Of a DNA stretch of 64,000 bases, positions 7,997 to 15,657 are shown piece by piece. Made by a program: the position numbers and the translations under genes. The stretch comes from Chryseobacterium ginsenosidimutans (GTDB lineage Bacteria; Bacteroidota; Bacteroidia; Flavobacteriales; Weeksellaceae), in NCBI RefSeq assembly GCF_030823405.1, contig NZ_JAUSXC010000001.1, positions 62,001-126,000 of the forward strand. The letters are read 5' to 3'. How positions within the stretch are numbered: the first letter of the stretch is position 1; each line of letters opens with the position of its first letter. The notes below the pieces were generated by a model that did no database searches, was not told where the DNA came from, and saw only the letters and a program-made list of their open reading frames with translations.

Positions 7997-8010
7997 CTAA
8001 CATTTGTTAG
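7997..8010. promoter_or_regulatory. Palindromic operator upstream of paaK
   Basis: CTAACATTTGTTAG is a 14-bp inverted repeat (CTAAC-N4-GTTAG) whose edge lies 7 bases before the paaK ATG and just downstream of its -7 element, so it would cover the transcription start. This position and shape are typical for a TetR-family repressor; the regulator gene at 8362-8937 is the obvious candidate. Confidence 0.6.
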
Positions 8011-8013
8011 GTG

Positions 8014-8045
8014 TAAATTTAAAAAGATTTTTCATCATAGCAAAA
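8014..8045 (-). promoter_or_regulatory. Predicted paaK promoter
   Basis: On the minus strand a TTTTG (8041-8045) is followed after 19 bases by TAAATTTA (8014-8021), close to the Bacteroidota -33 TTG and -7 TAnnTTTG pattern. Transcription would begin inside or beside the CTAAC-N4-GTTAG palindrome. Confidence 0.5.
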
Positions 8046-8145
8046 TTTTTATGATTTTTATCAGATTTGGATGATTCTAAATTAATTTTAGGCTGAAACT
8101 GAGGTTTAGATTAAGACAATTTTAGCGCTGAATTGTTATTATGAA

Positions 8146-8325
8146 AGGATCGTATCAGAGTGAAAAATCTATTTTTGGTTTAAATACTGTAGATTTCTCT
8201 TTCGTCGAAATGACAAAGTTGCTGTTTAAAAATATTCACAAAGCTTGTCATTCAGAGCGGAACGCAGTGGAGCGTGGAATCTAATATCTTAAAATAATTC
8301 GTGTCGAGATTCCTACGGAATGACA
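8146..8325. repeat. Tandem dispersed elements ending in GAATGACAAA, in the 370-base gap upstream of paaK
   Basis: Two related units follow each other: one ends TTTCGTCGAAATGACAAAG (about 8194-8219) and the next runs from GTCATTCAGAGCGGAACGC to GATTCCTACGGAATGACAAAG (about 8239-8325). The outer ends TGTCATTC and GAATGACA are inverted, so the second unit is an imperfect long palindrome. Apart from the paaK promoter region I see no other feature in this gap. Confidence 0.65.
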
Positions 8326-8361
8326 AAGATGATGTTATAAAAAGAAGATTAAAAATAATGC

Positions 8362-8937
8362 TTATTCCTGATTTCCTAAAAGACCAAAAAGTATTTTATC
8401 CCTTATCTCATCGGTAATTTCGGTAGTTGATTCTATGTTTCTTTTGAACCAAAAATAGGAATTGTTTAAAGTATGAAGAATGAATCTTGTTGTAAAAGTT
8501 GGTGATTTTAATTCCCAGTTTTCGGCTAGATAAATTTCAGAAATCAATTCTTCAACTTCCTGTTGGTATTTTTTTCTTAATTCTACAAATTCGGGAAGCC
8601 TTTCTTCCAAATGCTTCCATTCATTAGAATAGATGTGTGTAACATCACGGTTTCTGAGAACTATTGACAAATGCTTATCGATAAATAAATTCAGTTTATC
8701 TTTCGGATTGATATCCGTACTTTTTACAGTTTGAAGTTCGGTAAAGAAATCATTAGCGATCCCGAAGCAGATCCATTCCAGAATTTCTTCTTTTGAACGG
8801 ATGTGTGCATATAAGGAGGCCGCTTTAATATTGAGCTTTGTCGCCAAATCTCTTACAGAGCTGCCCATATACCCTTTCTCTTTGAAAAGTTCTACCGCAA
8901 CATCTAATATTTTTTTTTGTTTTTCTTTAAGTTCCAT
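8362..8937 (-). CDS. TetR/AcrR-family regulator, likely controlling the paa operon
   Basis: The first 50 residues form a TetR helix-turn-helix (KILDVAVELFKEKGY, then VRDLATKLNIKAASLYAHI). The remaining roughly 140 residues are a helical ligand-binding domain with no close recognition. I start it at the ATG at 8937 (MELKEKQKKI) rather than a TTG at 8949. A perfect -7 element TACTTTTG lies at 8947-8954. It is on the same strand as paaK, separated by a 370-base gap, and probably represses paaK through the palindrome at 7997, with a CoA thioester as inducer; that part is inference. Confidence 0.85.
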   Translation of the reverse strand: MELKEKQKKILDVAVELFKEKGYMGSSVRDLATKLNIKAASLYAHIRSKEEILEWICFGIANDFFTELQTVKSTDINPKDKLNLFIDKHLSIVLRNRDVTHIYSNEWKHLEERLPEFVELRKKYQQEVEELISEIYLAENWELKSPTFTTRFILHTLNNSYFWFKRNIESTTEITDEIRDKILFGLLGNQE

Positions 8938-8946
8938 GAATGAGCA

Positions 8947-8954
8947 CAAAAGTA
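8947..8954 (-). promoter_or_regulatory. -7 element of the TetR regulator gene
   Basis: TACTTTTG on the minus strand matches TAnnTTTG exactly and lies 9 bases before the ATG at 8937, giving a very short leader. Confidence 0.45.
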
Positions 8955-9060
8955 ATTAATTTGATTTAATCTTTAGATATTGATCCACAAAACCATCAAA
9001 GTTTTAAAATAATTAAAGCATGACGATTTTTACATCATTTCAAATAAGATTATGAATTAT

Positions 9061-9116
9061 CGGAAATTTTGTCAAGTTAAACATAAGATAAAAATATAAT
9101 ATTCGGAAATTTTGTC
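9061..9116. promoter_or_regulatory. Direct repeat CGGAAATTTTGTC x2 upstream of clpB
   Basis: The 13-mer CGGAAATTTTGTC occurs exactly at 9061-9073 and again at 9104-9116. The start-to-start spacing of 43 bases is close to four helical turns. It lies in the 370-base AT-rich gap between the TetR gene and clpB. It may be a site for a heat-shock or other regulator of clpB; no known consensus is recognised. Confidence 0.4.
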
Positions 9117-9195
9117 TATATTTTTTATAAATTTAATAATTGAACACTTTTTGCGATAAAGAAATCAGAATTAAATGATTAAATAAGATGGAAGG

Positions 9196-9275
9196 CATCA
9201 GAAATTAGAAATCGGATTTGATAATACTATCTATTTTAAGTCTTATGGTCTGAAATCTGATGTCTAAAATCAAAT
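9196..9275. repeat. Degenerate heptamer-type inverted repeat upstream of clpB
   Basis: Units such as CAGAAAT, TAGAAAT and CGGATTT on the left are matched by inverse units in GGTCTGAAATCTGATGTCTA on the right. It resembles the clearer heptamer repeat at 1768-1838. It may place a hairpin shortly upstream of the clpB start. Confidence 0.45.
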
Positions 9276-9307
9276 ATTAAAGAGTAAAATACCAAAAATA
9301 TATAAAT

Positions 9308-11902
9308 ATGAACTTAAACCAATATACAGTAAAATCACAGGAAGCCATCCAGGCCGCACAGCAAGTCGCAATGGAATTAGGCAATCAGCAAATTGAACCT
9401 CAACATTTACTTGAAGGAATTTTTCAGGTAGATGAAAATATATCGCCTTTCTTATTAAAAAAATCTGAAGCAGATGCCAGTTTGGTAAGAGAGCGCAACC
9501 GTGAAAATCTTGAAAAACTTCCGAAAGTACAGGGAGGAAATATTTACCTTTCACAATCAGCAAACAAAGTTTTGCTTGATGCGCCCAACATTGCAAAAAA
9601 AATGGGTGATGAGTTCGTTACCATTGAACATTTATGGCTTTCATTATTAGAAACCAGTTCTGAAGTTTCTAAAACTTTGAAAGATATGGGCGTGACCAAA
9701 AGTCTTTTGGAAGGAGGAATTAAAGAATTAAGAAAAGGGAGTACTGCGACCTCTGCAAGCTCAGAAGAAACGTATCAATCCTTAAAAAAATATGCTAAAA
9801 ACTTCAACGAACTCGCTGCAGAAGGGAAATTAGATCCGGTTATTGGCCGTGATGAAGAAATCAGAAGAGTGTTGCAGATTCTTTCAAGAAGAACGAAGAA
9901 CAATCCGATCTTAATTGGTGAGCCAGGTGTTGGTAAAACCGCAATCGCAGAAGGAATTGCCCACAGAATTATCAGTGGAGATATTCCTGAAAACCTGATG
10001 GATAAAACGTTGTATTCATTGGATATGGGAGCGTTGATTGCCGGCGCTAAATATAAAGGTGAATTTGAAGAACGTTTGAAATCCGTGATTAATGAAGTCA
10101 CTAAATCTGACGGACAAATTATTCTTTTCATCGATGAAATCCACACTTTGGTAGGAGCCGGAGGTGGTGAAGGTGCGATGGATGCGGCGAATATTTTGAA
10201 ACCAGCTTTGGCAAGAGGAGAACTGAGAGCGATCGGTGCAACAACTTTAAATGAATATCAAAAATATTTTGAAAAAGATAAAGCCCTTGAAAGACGTTTC
10301 CAAAAAGTAATGGTAGAAGAACCGGATACTGAATCTGCAATTTCTATTCTTCGTGGAATTAAAGATAAATATGAAGCGCACCATAAAGTAAGAATCAAAG
10401 ACGAAGCAATTATTGCGGCGGTGGAAATGTCTCAACGATATATTTCAGACCGATTTTTACCGGATAAAGCGATTGACCTTATCGACGAAGCATCTGCTAA
10501 GTTGAGAATGGAAATCAATTCAAAACCTGAAGAACTCGATGTTTTAGATAGAAAACTGATGCAGATGGAAATTGAACTGGCAGCGATTTCAAGAGAAGGT
10601 AACCAAACAAAAATTGACCATTTAAAAGAAGATATTTCGAAAATTTCTGAAGAAAGAAATGAAATTAATGCTAAATGGCTGAAAGAAAAACAAAAATCTG
10701 AGGATTTAACATCCATCAAAAAAGATATTGAATCTCTGAAACTAGAAGCAGAAAGAGCTTCAAGAGCAGGAGATTATGCAAAAGTTGCTGAAATTCAGTA
10801 CGGAAAAATAAAAGAAAAAGAAGATGCTTTGCAGAAACTGGAATTGGAAATGCAAAACCATCAGAATGAATTAATTAAGGAAGAAGTAACCGCAGACAAC
10901 ATTTCAGAAGTTATTGGAAAATGGACAGGAATTCCTGTTACAAAGCTTCTTCAATCCGAAAGAGAAAAGTTACTGCACCTTGAAACCGAACTTCATCACA
11001 GAGTGGTCGGACAAGATGAAGCGATTCAGGCGGTTGCCGATGCCATCAGAAGAAACAGAGCGGGATTGAGCGACGAGAAAAAACCAATCGGATCATTCTT
11101 ATTTTTAGGAACAACCGGAGTTGGTAAAACTGAGTTGGCAAAAGCGTTAGCAGAGTTTTTATTCGACGACGAAAACAATATGACGAGAATTGATATGAGT
11201 GAATATCAGGAAAGACACAGCGTGTCTAGGCTCGTTGGTGCGCCTCCGGGATATGTCGGGTATGATGAAGGCGGTCAGTTGACCGAAGCAGTGAGAAGAA
11301 GACCTTATTCTGTGGTGCTTTTGGATGAAATTGAAAAAGCGCATCCTGATGTTTTCAATACACTGTTGCAGGTTTTGGATGACGGAAGATTGACGGACAA
11401 TAAAGGTCGCGTTGTGAATTTCAAAAACTCGATTATCATTATGACATCGAATTTAGGTTCGCATTTGATTCAGGAGAATTTTGAAAATATTACAGAAGAA
11501 AACCAAGATGAAATTGTTGATAAAACAAAAGATGAGGTCTTCGATTTACTGAAACAGACGCTGCGTCCGGAATTTTTGAACAGAATTGATGAGATCGTAT
11601 TGTTCCAGCCTTTAAGAAAAAAAGAAATCGGAAAAATCGTTCAGTATCAGTTGCGAGGTTTCAATGATTTATTAGGAAAACGAAATATCATTATGACCGC
11701 AACTCAGGACGCTTTAGATTATTTGATGAACAAAGGATATGATCCTGCTTTCGGGGCAAGACCTTTAAAAAGAGTAATTCAACAGGAAGTTCTCAATAAA
11801 TTATCAAGAGAAATTCTTGCCGGAACCGTGAATGATGGCGACAGAATCACTTTAGATTATTTTGAGGAAACAGGTTTGGTTTTCAGACCTGCTGAAAAAT
11901 AA
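9308..11902 (+). CDS. clpB: ATP-dependent disaggregase ClpB
   Basis: Hexameric AAA+ chaperone that works with DnaK to pull proteins out of aggregates in the cytoplasm. The 864-residue protein has the Clp N-domain (about 1-150), NBD1 with Walker A GEPGVGKT and Walker B ILFIDEIH, the long coiled-coil middle domain (about 400-530) that separates ClpB from ClpA/ClpC, and NBD2 with GTTGVGKTELAKAL and VVLLDEIEKAHPDV. It starts at an ATG at 9308, is monocistronic and ends at a strong terminator. Confidence 0.97.
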   Translation: MNLNQYTVKSQEAIQAAQQVAMELGNQQIEPQHLLEGIFQVDENISPFLLKKSEADASLVRERNRENLEKLPKVQGGNIYLSQSANKVLLDAPNIAKKMGDEFVTIEHLWLSLLETSSEVSKTLKDMGVTKSLLEGGIKELRKGSTATSASSEETYQSLKKYAKNFNELAAEGKLDPVIGRDEEIRRVLQILSRRTKNNPILIGEPGVGKTAIAEGIAHRIISGDIPENLMDKTLYSLDMGALIAGAKYKGEFEERLKSVINEVTKSDGQIILFIDEIHTLVGAGGGEGAMDAANILKPALARGELRAIGATTLNEYQKYFEKDKALERRFQKVMVEEPDTESAISILRGIKDKYEAHHKVRIKDEAIIAAVEMSQRYISDRFLPDKAIDLIDEASAKLRMEINSKPEELDVLDRKLMQMEIELAAISREGNQTKIDHLKEDISKISEERNEINAKWLKEKQKSEDLTSIKKDIESLKLEAERASRAGDYAKVAEIQYGKIKEKEDALQKLELEMQNHQNELIKEEVTADNISEVIGKWTGIPVTKLLQSEREKLLHLETELHHRVVGQDEAIQAVADAIRRNRAGLSDEKKPIGSFLFLGTTGVGKTELAKALAEFLFDDENNMTRIDMSEYQERHSVSRLVGAPPGYVGYDEGGQLTEAVRRRPYSVVLLDEIEKAHPDVFNTLLQVLDDGRLTDNKGRVVNFKNSIIIMTSNLGSHLIQENFENITEENQDEIVDKTKDEVFDLLKQTLRPEFLNRIDEIVLFQPLRKKEIGKIVQYQLRGFNDLLGKRNIIMTATQDALDYLMNKGYDPAFGARPLKRVIQQEVLNKLSREILAGTVNDGDRITLDYFEETGLVFRPAEK

Positions 11903-11932
11903 GTAGTTTTTTTTCATATATATTATTTTTGA

Positions 11933-11965
11933 AAAATTTCCGCAGATTTTGTCTGCGGAAATTTT
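11933..11965 (+). terminator. Terminator of clpB
   Basis: A 14-bp perfect stem AAAATTTCCGCAGA / TCTGCGGAAATTTT closes a 5-base loop, 31 bases after the clpB stop, and is followed by an AT-rich tail. Confidence 0.85.
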
Positions 11966-12035
11966 ATTTGTAACATATCATCAGTTGTAAAATAAGCAAA
12001 TTCAATTGTCGCCGACCTTACAATCAACAATATCT

Positions 12036-12740
12036 CTATTTTATATTTACTAATTCTACATCAAAAATGATGGTAGCGCCTGCAGGAATTGCTGGTCCGG
12101 CACCGTTATCTCCATAAGCCAGCTCTGAAGGAATGTAAAATCTGTATTTGGATCCTTTGCTCATGAGTTGGATACCTTCTGTCCATCCTTTGATTACTGC
12201 GCCCAGATTAATATCCATTGGTGCACCTCCATTTTTGTCAGTAGAGTCGAAAACAGTTCCATCCAGAAGCTTTCCAGTATATTTTACCTGTACAACATCT
12301 GACGCTTTCGGTTTTGTTTTACCATCACCTTCCTGCAACACTTCATATTGTAAACCTGAAGCTGTAGTTTTCACTTTAGGATTACTTTTATTTTTTGTAA
12401 GAAAATCCAGACCTTTTTTCTTATTTTCATCTGTTTGTAACCCCGCTCCAGCTTGCTTTTTTTCATGTTGCTTCTGCATAAACTCCTGCATAAAGGCATC
12501 CATTTCTTCAGCTGGCATCAACTTTTTTCCCCCATTCATTTCTTCTTTAATAGCCCTAGCCAAAAGATCTGCATCTACTTTGAAGCCTTCTTGTTTCATG
12601 TTTTTAGCAATACTTAGGCCTATATAATAAGAAGCTTTTTGATCATCCGTGTATTTGCTATCCACTTTAGTCTCATCTTTCTTAGTACATGAAATACTAA
12701 ATATTGCTATGCAAAATAATGCGATAGTCTGTCTTTTCAT
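12036..12740 (-). CDS. FKBP-type peptidyl-prolyl cis-trans isomerase, lipoprotein
   Basis: Folding helper that isomerises Xaa-Pro bonds in the periplasm, related to FkpA/Mip. Residues 1-18 are a lipoprotein signal with the lipobox FSIS-Cys. Residues about 25-120 are the helical FKBP_N dimerisation domain (SYYIGLSIAKNMK), and the last 110 are the FKBP domain with VVQVKYTGKLLDGTVFDST, GVIKGWTEG-like core and PSELAYGDNGAG. The 234-residue length fits. It stands alone, convergent with clpB. Confidence 0.92.
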   Translation of the reverse strand: MKRQTIALFCIAIFSISCTKKDETKVDSKYTDDQKASYYIGLSIAKNMKQEGFKVDADLLARAIKEEMNGGKKLMPAEEMDAFMQEFMQKQHEKKQAGAGLQTDENKKKGLDFLTKNKSNPKVKTTASGLQYEVLQEGDGKTKPKASDVVQVKYTGKLLDGTVFDSTDKNGGAPMDINLGAVIKGWTEGIQLMSKGSKYRFYIPSELAYGDNGAGPAIPAGATIIFDVELVNIK

Positions 12741-12784
12741 TTGATAATTTTATTGTTTATGATTAATGAATTAAATAATCGTTG

Positions 12785-12792
12785 CAAATCTA
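12785..12792 (-). promoter_or_regulatory. -7 element of the FKBP gene
   Basis: TAGATTTG on the minus strand is an exact match to TAnnTTTG, 44 bases upstream of the ATG at 12740. Confidence 0.45.
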
Positions 12793-12865
12793 TCCAAATT
12801 CTTTATAATTTTAATTAAAATTTACAATCCGTAAAAACCCCATAAATAAACAGGAAAAAACCGTG

Positions 12866-12895
12866 TTGTAAGAACATATTTTTTACCGAAATTTG
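12866..12895 (+). promoter_or_regulatory. Predicted promoter of the 12932-15585 operon
   Basis: TTG at 12866 and GAAATTTG at 12888-12895 are separated by 19 bases, near the Bacteroidota -33/-7 pattern (the -7 has one mismatch). It precedes the ATG at 12932. Confidence 0.4.
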
Positions 12896-12931
12896 CAATA
12901 CCAACTAACATTTACTTATAAAACTAGCCTT

Positions 12932-13477
12932 ATGAAAACAAAAACAACTTTAAATGGTGAAACATTGGAATTGGCTTCAATTCCAAATACCATGACTTGT
13001 AATTTTATCCAGACATTAGTAAACAATTACAGACAAAATCACATGGTTTCTATTAATAACAATTTAGGAATTCAGGATGCACATTCTATCCATTTTGATT
13101 TAGCTACTTTGAAAAAATTTATTTCAGACATTGAAATTGAAACTAAAAAAAGTAATCCGACAATTACAGATAAAGATTTAGGGATCAGATTTTATTATGC
13201 TGCCTATCCAAAAGCTGCAGACTGGAGCATTATGGCAAATACTCCGATTGGTATAGGATATGCCGAAAAGCATACGCTGGTAATGGTTCCGACGATGAAA
13301 ATGGAAGATGAAACAGGAGAATTGTTAAGCTATGATTTCAATCCTCTAAGTACAAGTGGTAAAGGAGAATTTTTAGCAATGGCGACAAATAAAACGTCAG
13401 ATCCTAATGAAGAATCTCTTGCACAAAACCACGGAAACCTTATCCCACCGGATAGTACAAAAACTGAATCGTTTTAA
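12932..13477 (+). CDS. Hypothetical protein, first gene of a two-component operon (181 aa)
   Basis: Family not recognised. The protein is soluble, with no signal peptide or membrane segment; visible features are LGIRFYYAAYPK near the middle and a polar C-terminal tail rich in Asn, Ser and Pro. I start it at the ATG at 12932 (MKTKTTLNGE); an upstream in-frame TTG at 12893 lies within the predicted promoter. It is followed after 37 bases by a membrane protein gene and then a sensor kinase and response regulator, so it may be a modulator or target of that pathway. Confidence 0.75.
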   Translation: MKTKTTLNGETLELASIPNTMTCNFIQTLVNNYRQNHMVSINNNLGIQDAHSIHFDLATLKKFISDIEIETKKSNPTITDKDLGIRFYYAAYPKAADWSIMANTPIGIGYAEKHTLVMVPTMKMEDETGELLSYDFNPLSTSGKGEFLAMATNKTSDPNEESLAQNHGNLIPPDSTKTESF

Positions 13478-13514
13478 GAAATAATAAATTAAATTTATAA
13501 TTAAAGATAACACA

Positions 13515-14186
13515 ATGGCAGAGTTCCAATCAGTGGTACAAGAAGTAATGTTTTGGGCAGAAGGACTCACAGCTGTCATATCACTTCTATATTACAATCG
13601 TATAAAAAACCAATACTGGAAATACTTTGTCTATTATCTTGTCTTTATTTTCATTGCGGAAGGTATTGGGAAATGGGGACTTAATTTTATAGATTTCAAC
13701 AAGAGCGGCTTTTACAATTATCTTGTAATTCCGGTACAGTTTATATTTTTTTACTGGCTCTACGCTGCGAAATCTTTTAACAAACCAAAGCTTTTCATAG
13801 GTTTATCTTTAATATATCTCCTATCATTTATTCCGACTGAGTTATTTTTTCCTTCAGCCCATAAAATAATGCTCTCGCTAAATTATACTTTAGGCTGTCT
13901 TCTTCTTATGATTCTGGTAATCATGGAATATAATAAACAGATTAATTCTTCTAATATTCTTGATTTTAACAAAAACAGAATGTTTTATATTAATTTGGGA
14001 GTAACTTTGTTCTATATCGGAACCTTACCTTTTTGGACGTTCTTTGAATTGCTTCAGTTTTATAGAAAAATTTCTGATATTTATAAAGAAATTTATGATA
14101 TTTATTACTCTGGCTTTTTAGTTTCAATAATTGTTATGAATACATTATTTTCAATTTCATTTATATGGGGAAAACAGAACTCTTAA
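13515..14186 (+). CDS. Polytopic membrane protein coupled to a histidine kinase (223 aa)
   Basis: Not recognised at family level. Seven or so hydrophobic helices fill nearly the whole protein (for example segments near residues 12-25, 38-55, 72-88, 95-112, 122-140, 158-178 and 195-215). The gene overlaps the histidine kinase gene by 22 bases, implying coupled translation. Because the kinase has only one membrane segment and no sensing domain, this protein is a plausible sensor subunit. That function is inferred from gene arrangement only. Confidence 0.75.
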   Translation: MAEFQSVVQEVMFWAEGLTAVISLLYYNRIKNQYWKYFVYYLVFIFIAEGIGKWGLNFIDFNKSGFYNYLVIPVQFIFFYWLYAAKSFNKPKLFIGLSLIYLLSFIPTELFFPSAHKIMLSLNYTLGCLLLMILVIMEYNKQINSSNILDFNKNRMFYINLGVTLFYIGTLPFWTFFELLQFYRKISDIYKEIYDIYYSGFLVSIIVMNTLFSISFIWGKQNS

Positions 14187-14950
14187 TATTACTTATTTTA
14201 TTCAATATATTTTTTGTGTTATTTGTCGCCGCGGTGATCGTTTACATCCGAAAATACAAGCAGCGTAAAAAAGAATATTTAAATGAAATTGAAATAAAAA
14301 ATGAAATTCATAAACGTGAGCTTCTTACTACCCAACTGGAAATCCAGCAAGCAACTATGCAGCAGATCGGGCGCGAACTTCATGATAATATCGGACAGAA
14401 ATTAACTCTCGTAAGTCTTTACACCCAACAACTTTTATATGAGAATAAAGTTCCTGAAGTAAGTGAAAGAATAGAACAGGTTTCACAGATCATCAACCAG
14501 TCTTTGCAGGATTTGAGAAGCCTATCAAAAACTTTAACTGATGATAATATAAACCAAAAGGAAATCGTAACTTTAATTCAGGAAGAAGTAGATAATACCA
14601 ACAGCTTTAAAAAATGTATTGTAAGCTTTAAACACAATTTTGAACAGCTTGATTTGGGATTTGTACACAAAAATGTACTTCTCAGAATTACACAGGAATT
14701 TATTCAGAACAGCATTAAACATTCAAAATGTAAGAATATTTTCATTAACCTGAATACTTCTGAAGAGTCTCTTTGGGAACTCAATATTAAAGATGACGGT
14801 GTTGGGTTTGACAGATCGAACATCAAATCAAACGGGATCGGTCTTACCAATATGAAAAACAGAGCCGAAATTATTGGGGCAGATTTCAGCCTCGAAAGTC
14901 AGGAAAATTTGGGAACTACGCTCAATATTATTTTAAAAAGACAGCCATGA
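14165..14950 (+). CDS. NarL/DegS-type sensor histidine kinase
   Basis: Membrane-anchored kinase of the HisKA_3 type. Residues 5-27 form a single membrane helix, followed by a coiled coil. The phospho-acceptor His lies in IGRELHDNIGQKLT (about residue 74), and the HATPase domain has the N-box ENSIKHSK-like QNSIKHSKCKN, DDGVGFD and GIGLTNMKNRAE. There is no periplasmic or PAS sensor domain. The stop overlaps the start of the cognate regulator by four bases (ATGA). Confidence 0.9.
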   Translation: MGKTELLILLILFNIFFVLFVAAVIVYIRKYKQRKKEYLNEIEIKNEIHKRELLTTQLEIQQATMQQIGRELHDNIGQKLTLVSLYTQQLLYENKVPEVSERIEQVSQIINQSLQDLRSLSKTLTDDNINQKEIVTLIQEEVDNTNSFKKCIVSFKHNFEQLDLGFVHKNVLLRITQEFIQNSIKHSKCKNIFINLNTSEESLWELNIKDDGVGFDRSNIKSNGIGLTNMKNRAEIIGADFSLESQENLGTTLNIILKRQP

Positions 14951-15585
14951 AAAAAACGATAGTGATCGTTGACGATCATATACTTATCGCTAAAGCTTTA
15001 GAAGGAATTATTGATAATTTCAAAGAATTTGAAGTCATTTATGTTGCCGAAAACGGTAAAGATCTGATTCAGAAATTTGAGAACAACAGCAAAGTTCCTG
15101 ATATAATTTTAATGGACATCAGCATGCCAATTATGGATGGCTTTGAAACCGTACTTTGGCTTAAAGAACATCATCCAAACATTAAAGTTATGGCACTGAG
15201 CATGCAGGGAGATGATAAAAGTGTCATTAAAATGATCAAAAACGGAGCAAAAGGCTACCTATTAAAAAATACTCACCCAAAAGAACTTGAAAATGCCCTT
15301 ATAAAGCTTAACAACGACGGTTTTTTCTATCCCGAATGGGCTTCAAAGATCATTTTCTCCAACATGAATAATGATAAAGCAGATGGTGTAAGAATTTCCG
15401 ACCGCGAGAAAGAATTTCTAAAATACACGGTCACCGAACTCAGCTACAAAGAAATTGCCGATAAAATGTGTTGCAGCCCCAGAACAGTGGAAAGTTACCG
15501 CGATCAGCTTTGTGATAAACTGGATTTAAAAACACGTGTCGGATTGGCTGTTTTTGCCATTAAAAATGGTTTCGCAGAATCTTAA
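14947..15585 (+). CDS. NarL/LuxR-family response regulator
   Basis: The receiver domain has the acidic pair in IVIVDDHILIA, the phospho-acceptor Asp in DIILMDISMP (about residue 57) and the conserved Lys in GYLLKNTHP. The C-terminal LuxR-type helix-turn-helix reads ISDREKEFLKYTVTELSYKE and continues to RTVESYRDQLCDKL. At 212 residues it has standard length. It is the partner of the overlapping kinase; its targets are unknown. Confidence 0.93.
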   Translation: MKKTIVIVDDHILIAKALEGIIDNFKEFEVIYVAENGKDLIQKFENNSKVPDIILMDISMPIMDGFETVLWLKEHHPNIKVMALSMQGDDKSVIKMIKNGAKGYLLKNTHPKELENALIKLNNDGFFYPEWASKIIFSNMNNDKADGVRISDREKEFLKYTVTELSYKEIADKMCCSPRTVESYRDQLCDKLDLKTRVGLAVFAIKNGFAES

Positions 15586-15603
15586 TTTTAAAAAAATTAT
15601 TAA

Positions 15604-15639
15604 AAAAAAACCTTTCCAAATTAGCGGAAAGGTTTTTTT
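15604..15639. terminator. Bidirectional terminator
   Basis: AAAAAAACCTTTCC and GGAAAGGTTTTTTT pair around an 8-base loop. With A and T runs on both sides it can end both the response-regulator operon and the convergent M1 peptidase gene. Confidence 0.9.
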
Positions 15640-15657
15640 ATTTTTGATTATAAAATC

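Noticed and set aside
12148..12627. 159-codon open frame antisense to the FKBP lipoprotein
   Set aside because: It overlaps a complete FKBP protein in the opposite strand and shows no recognisable domain.
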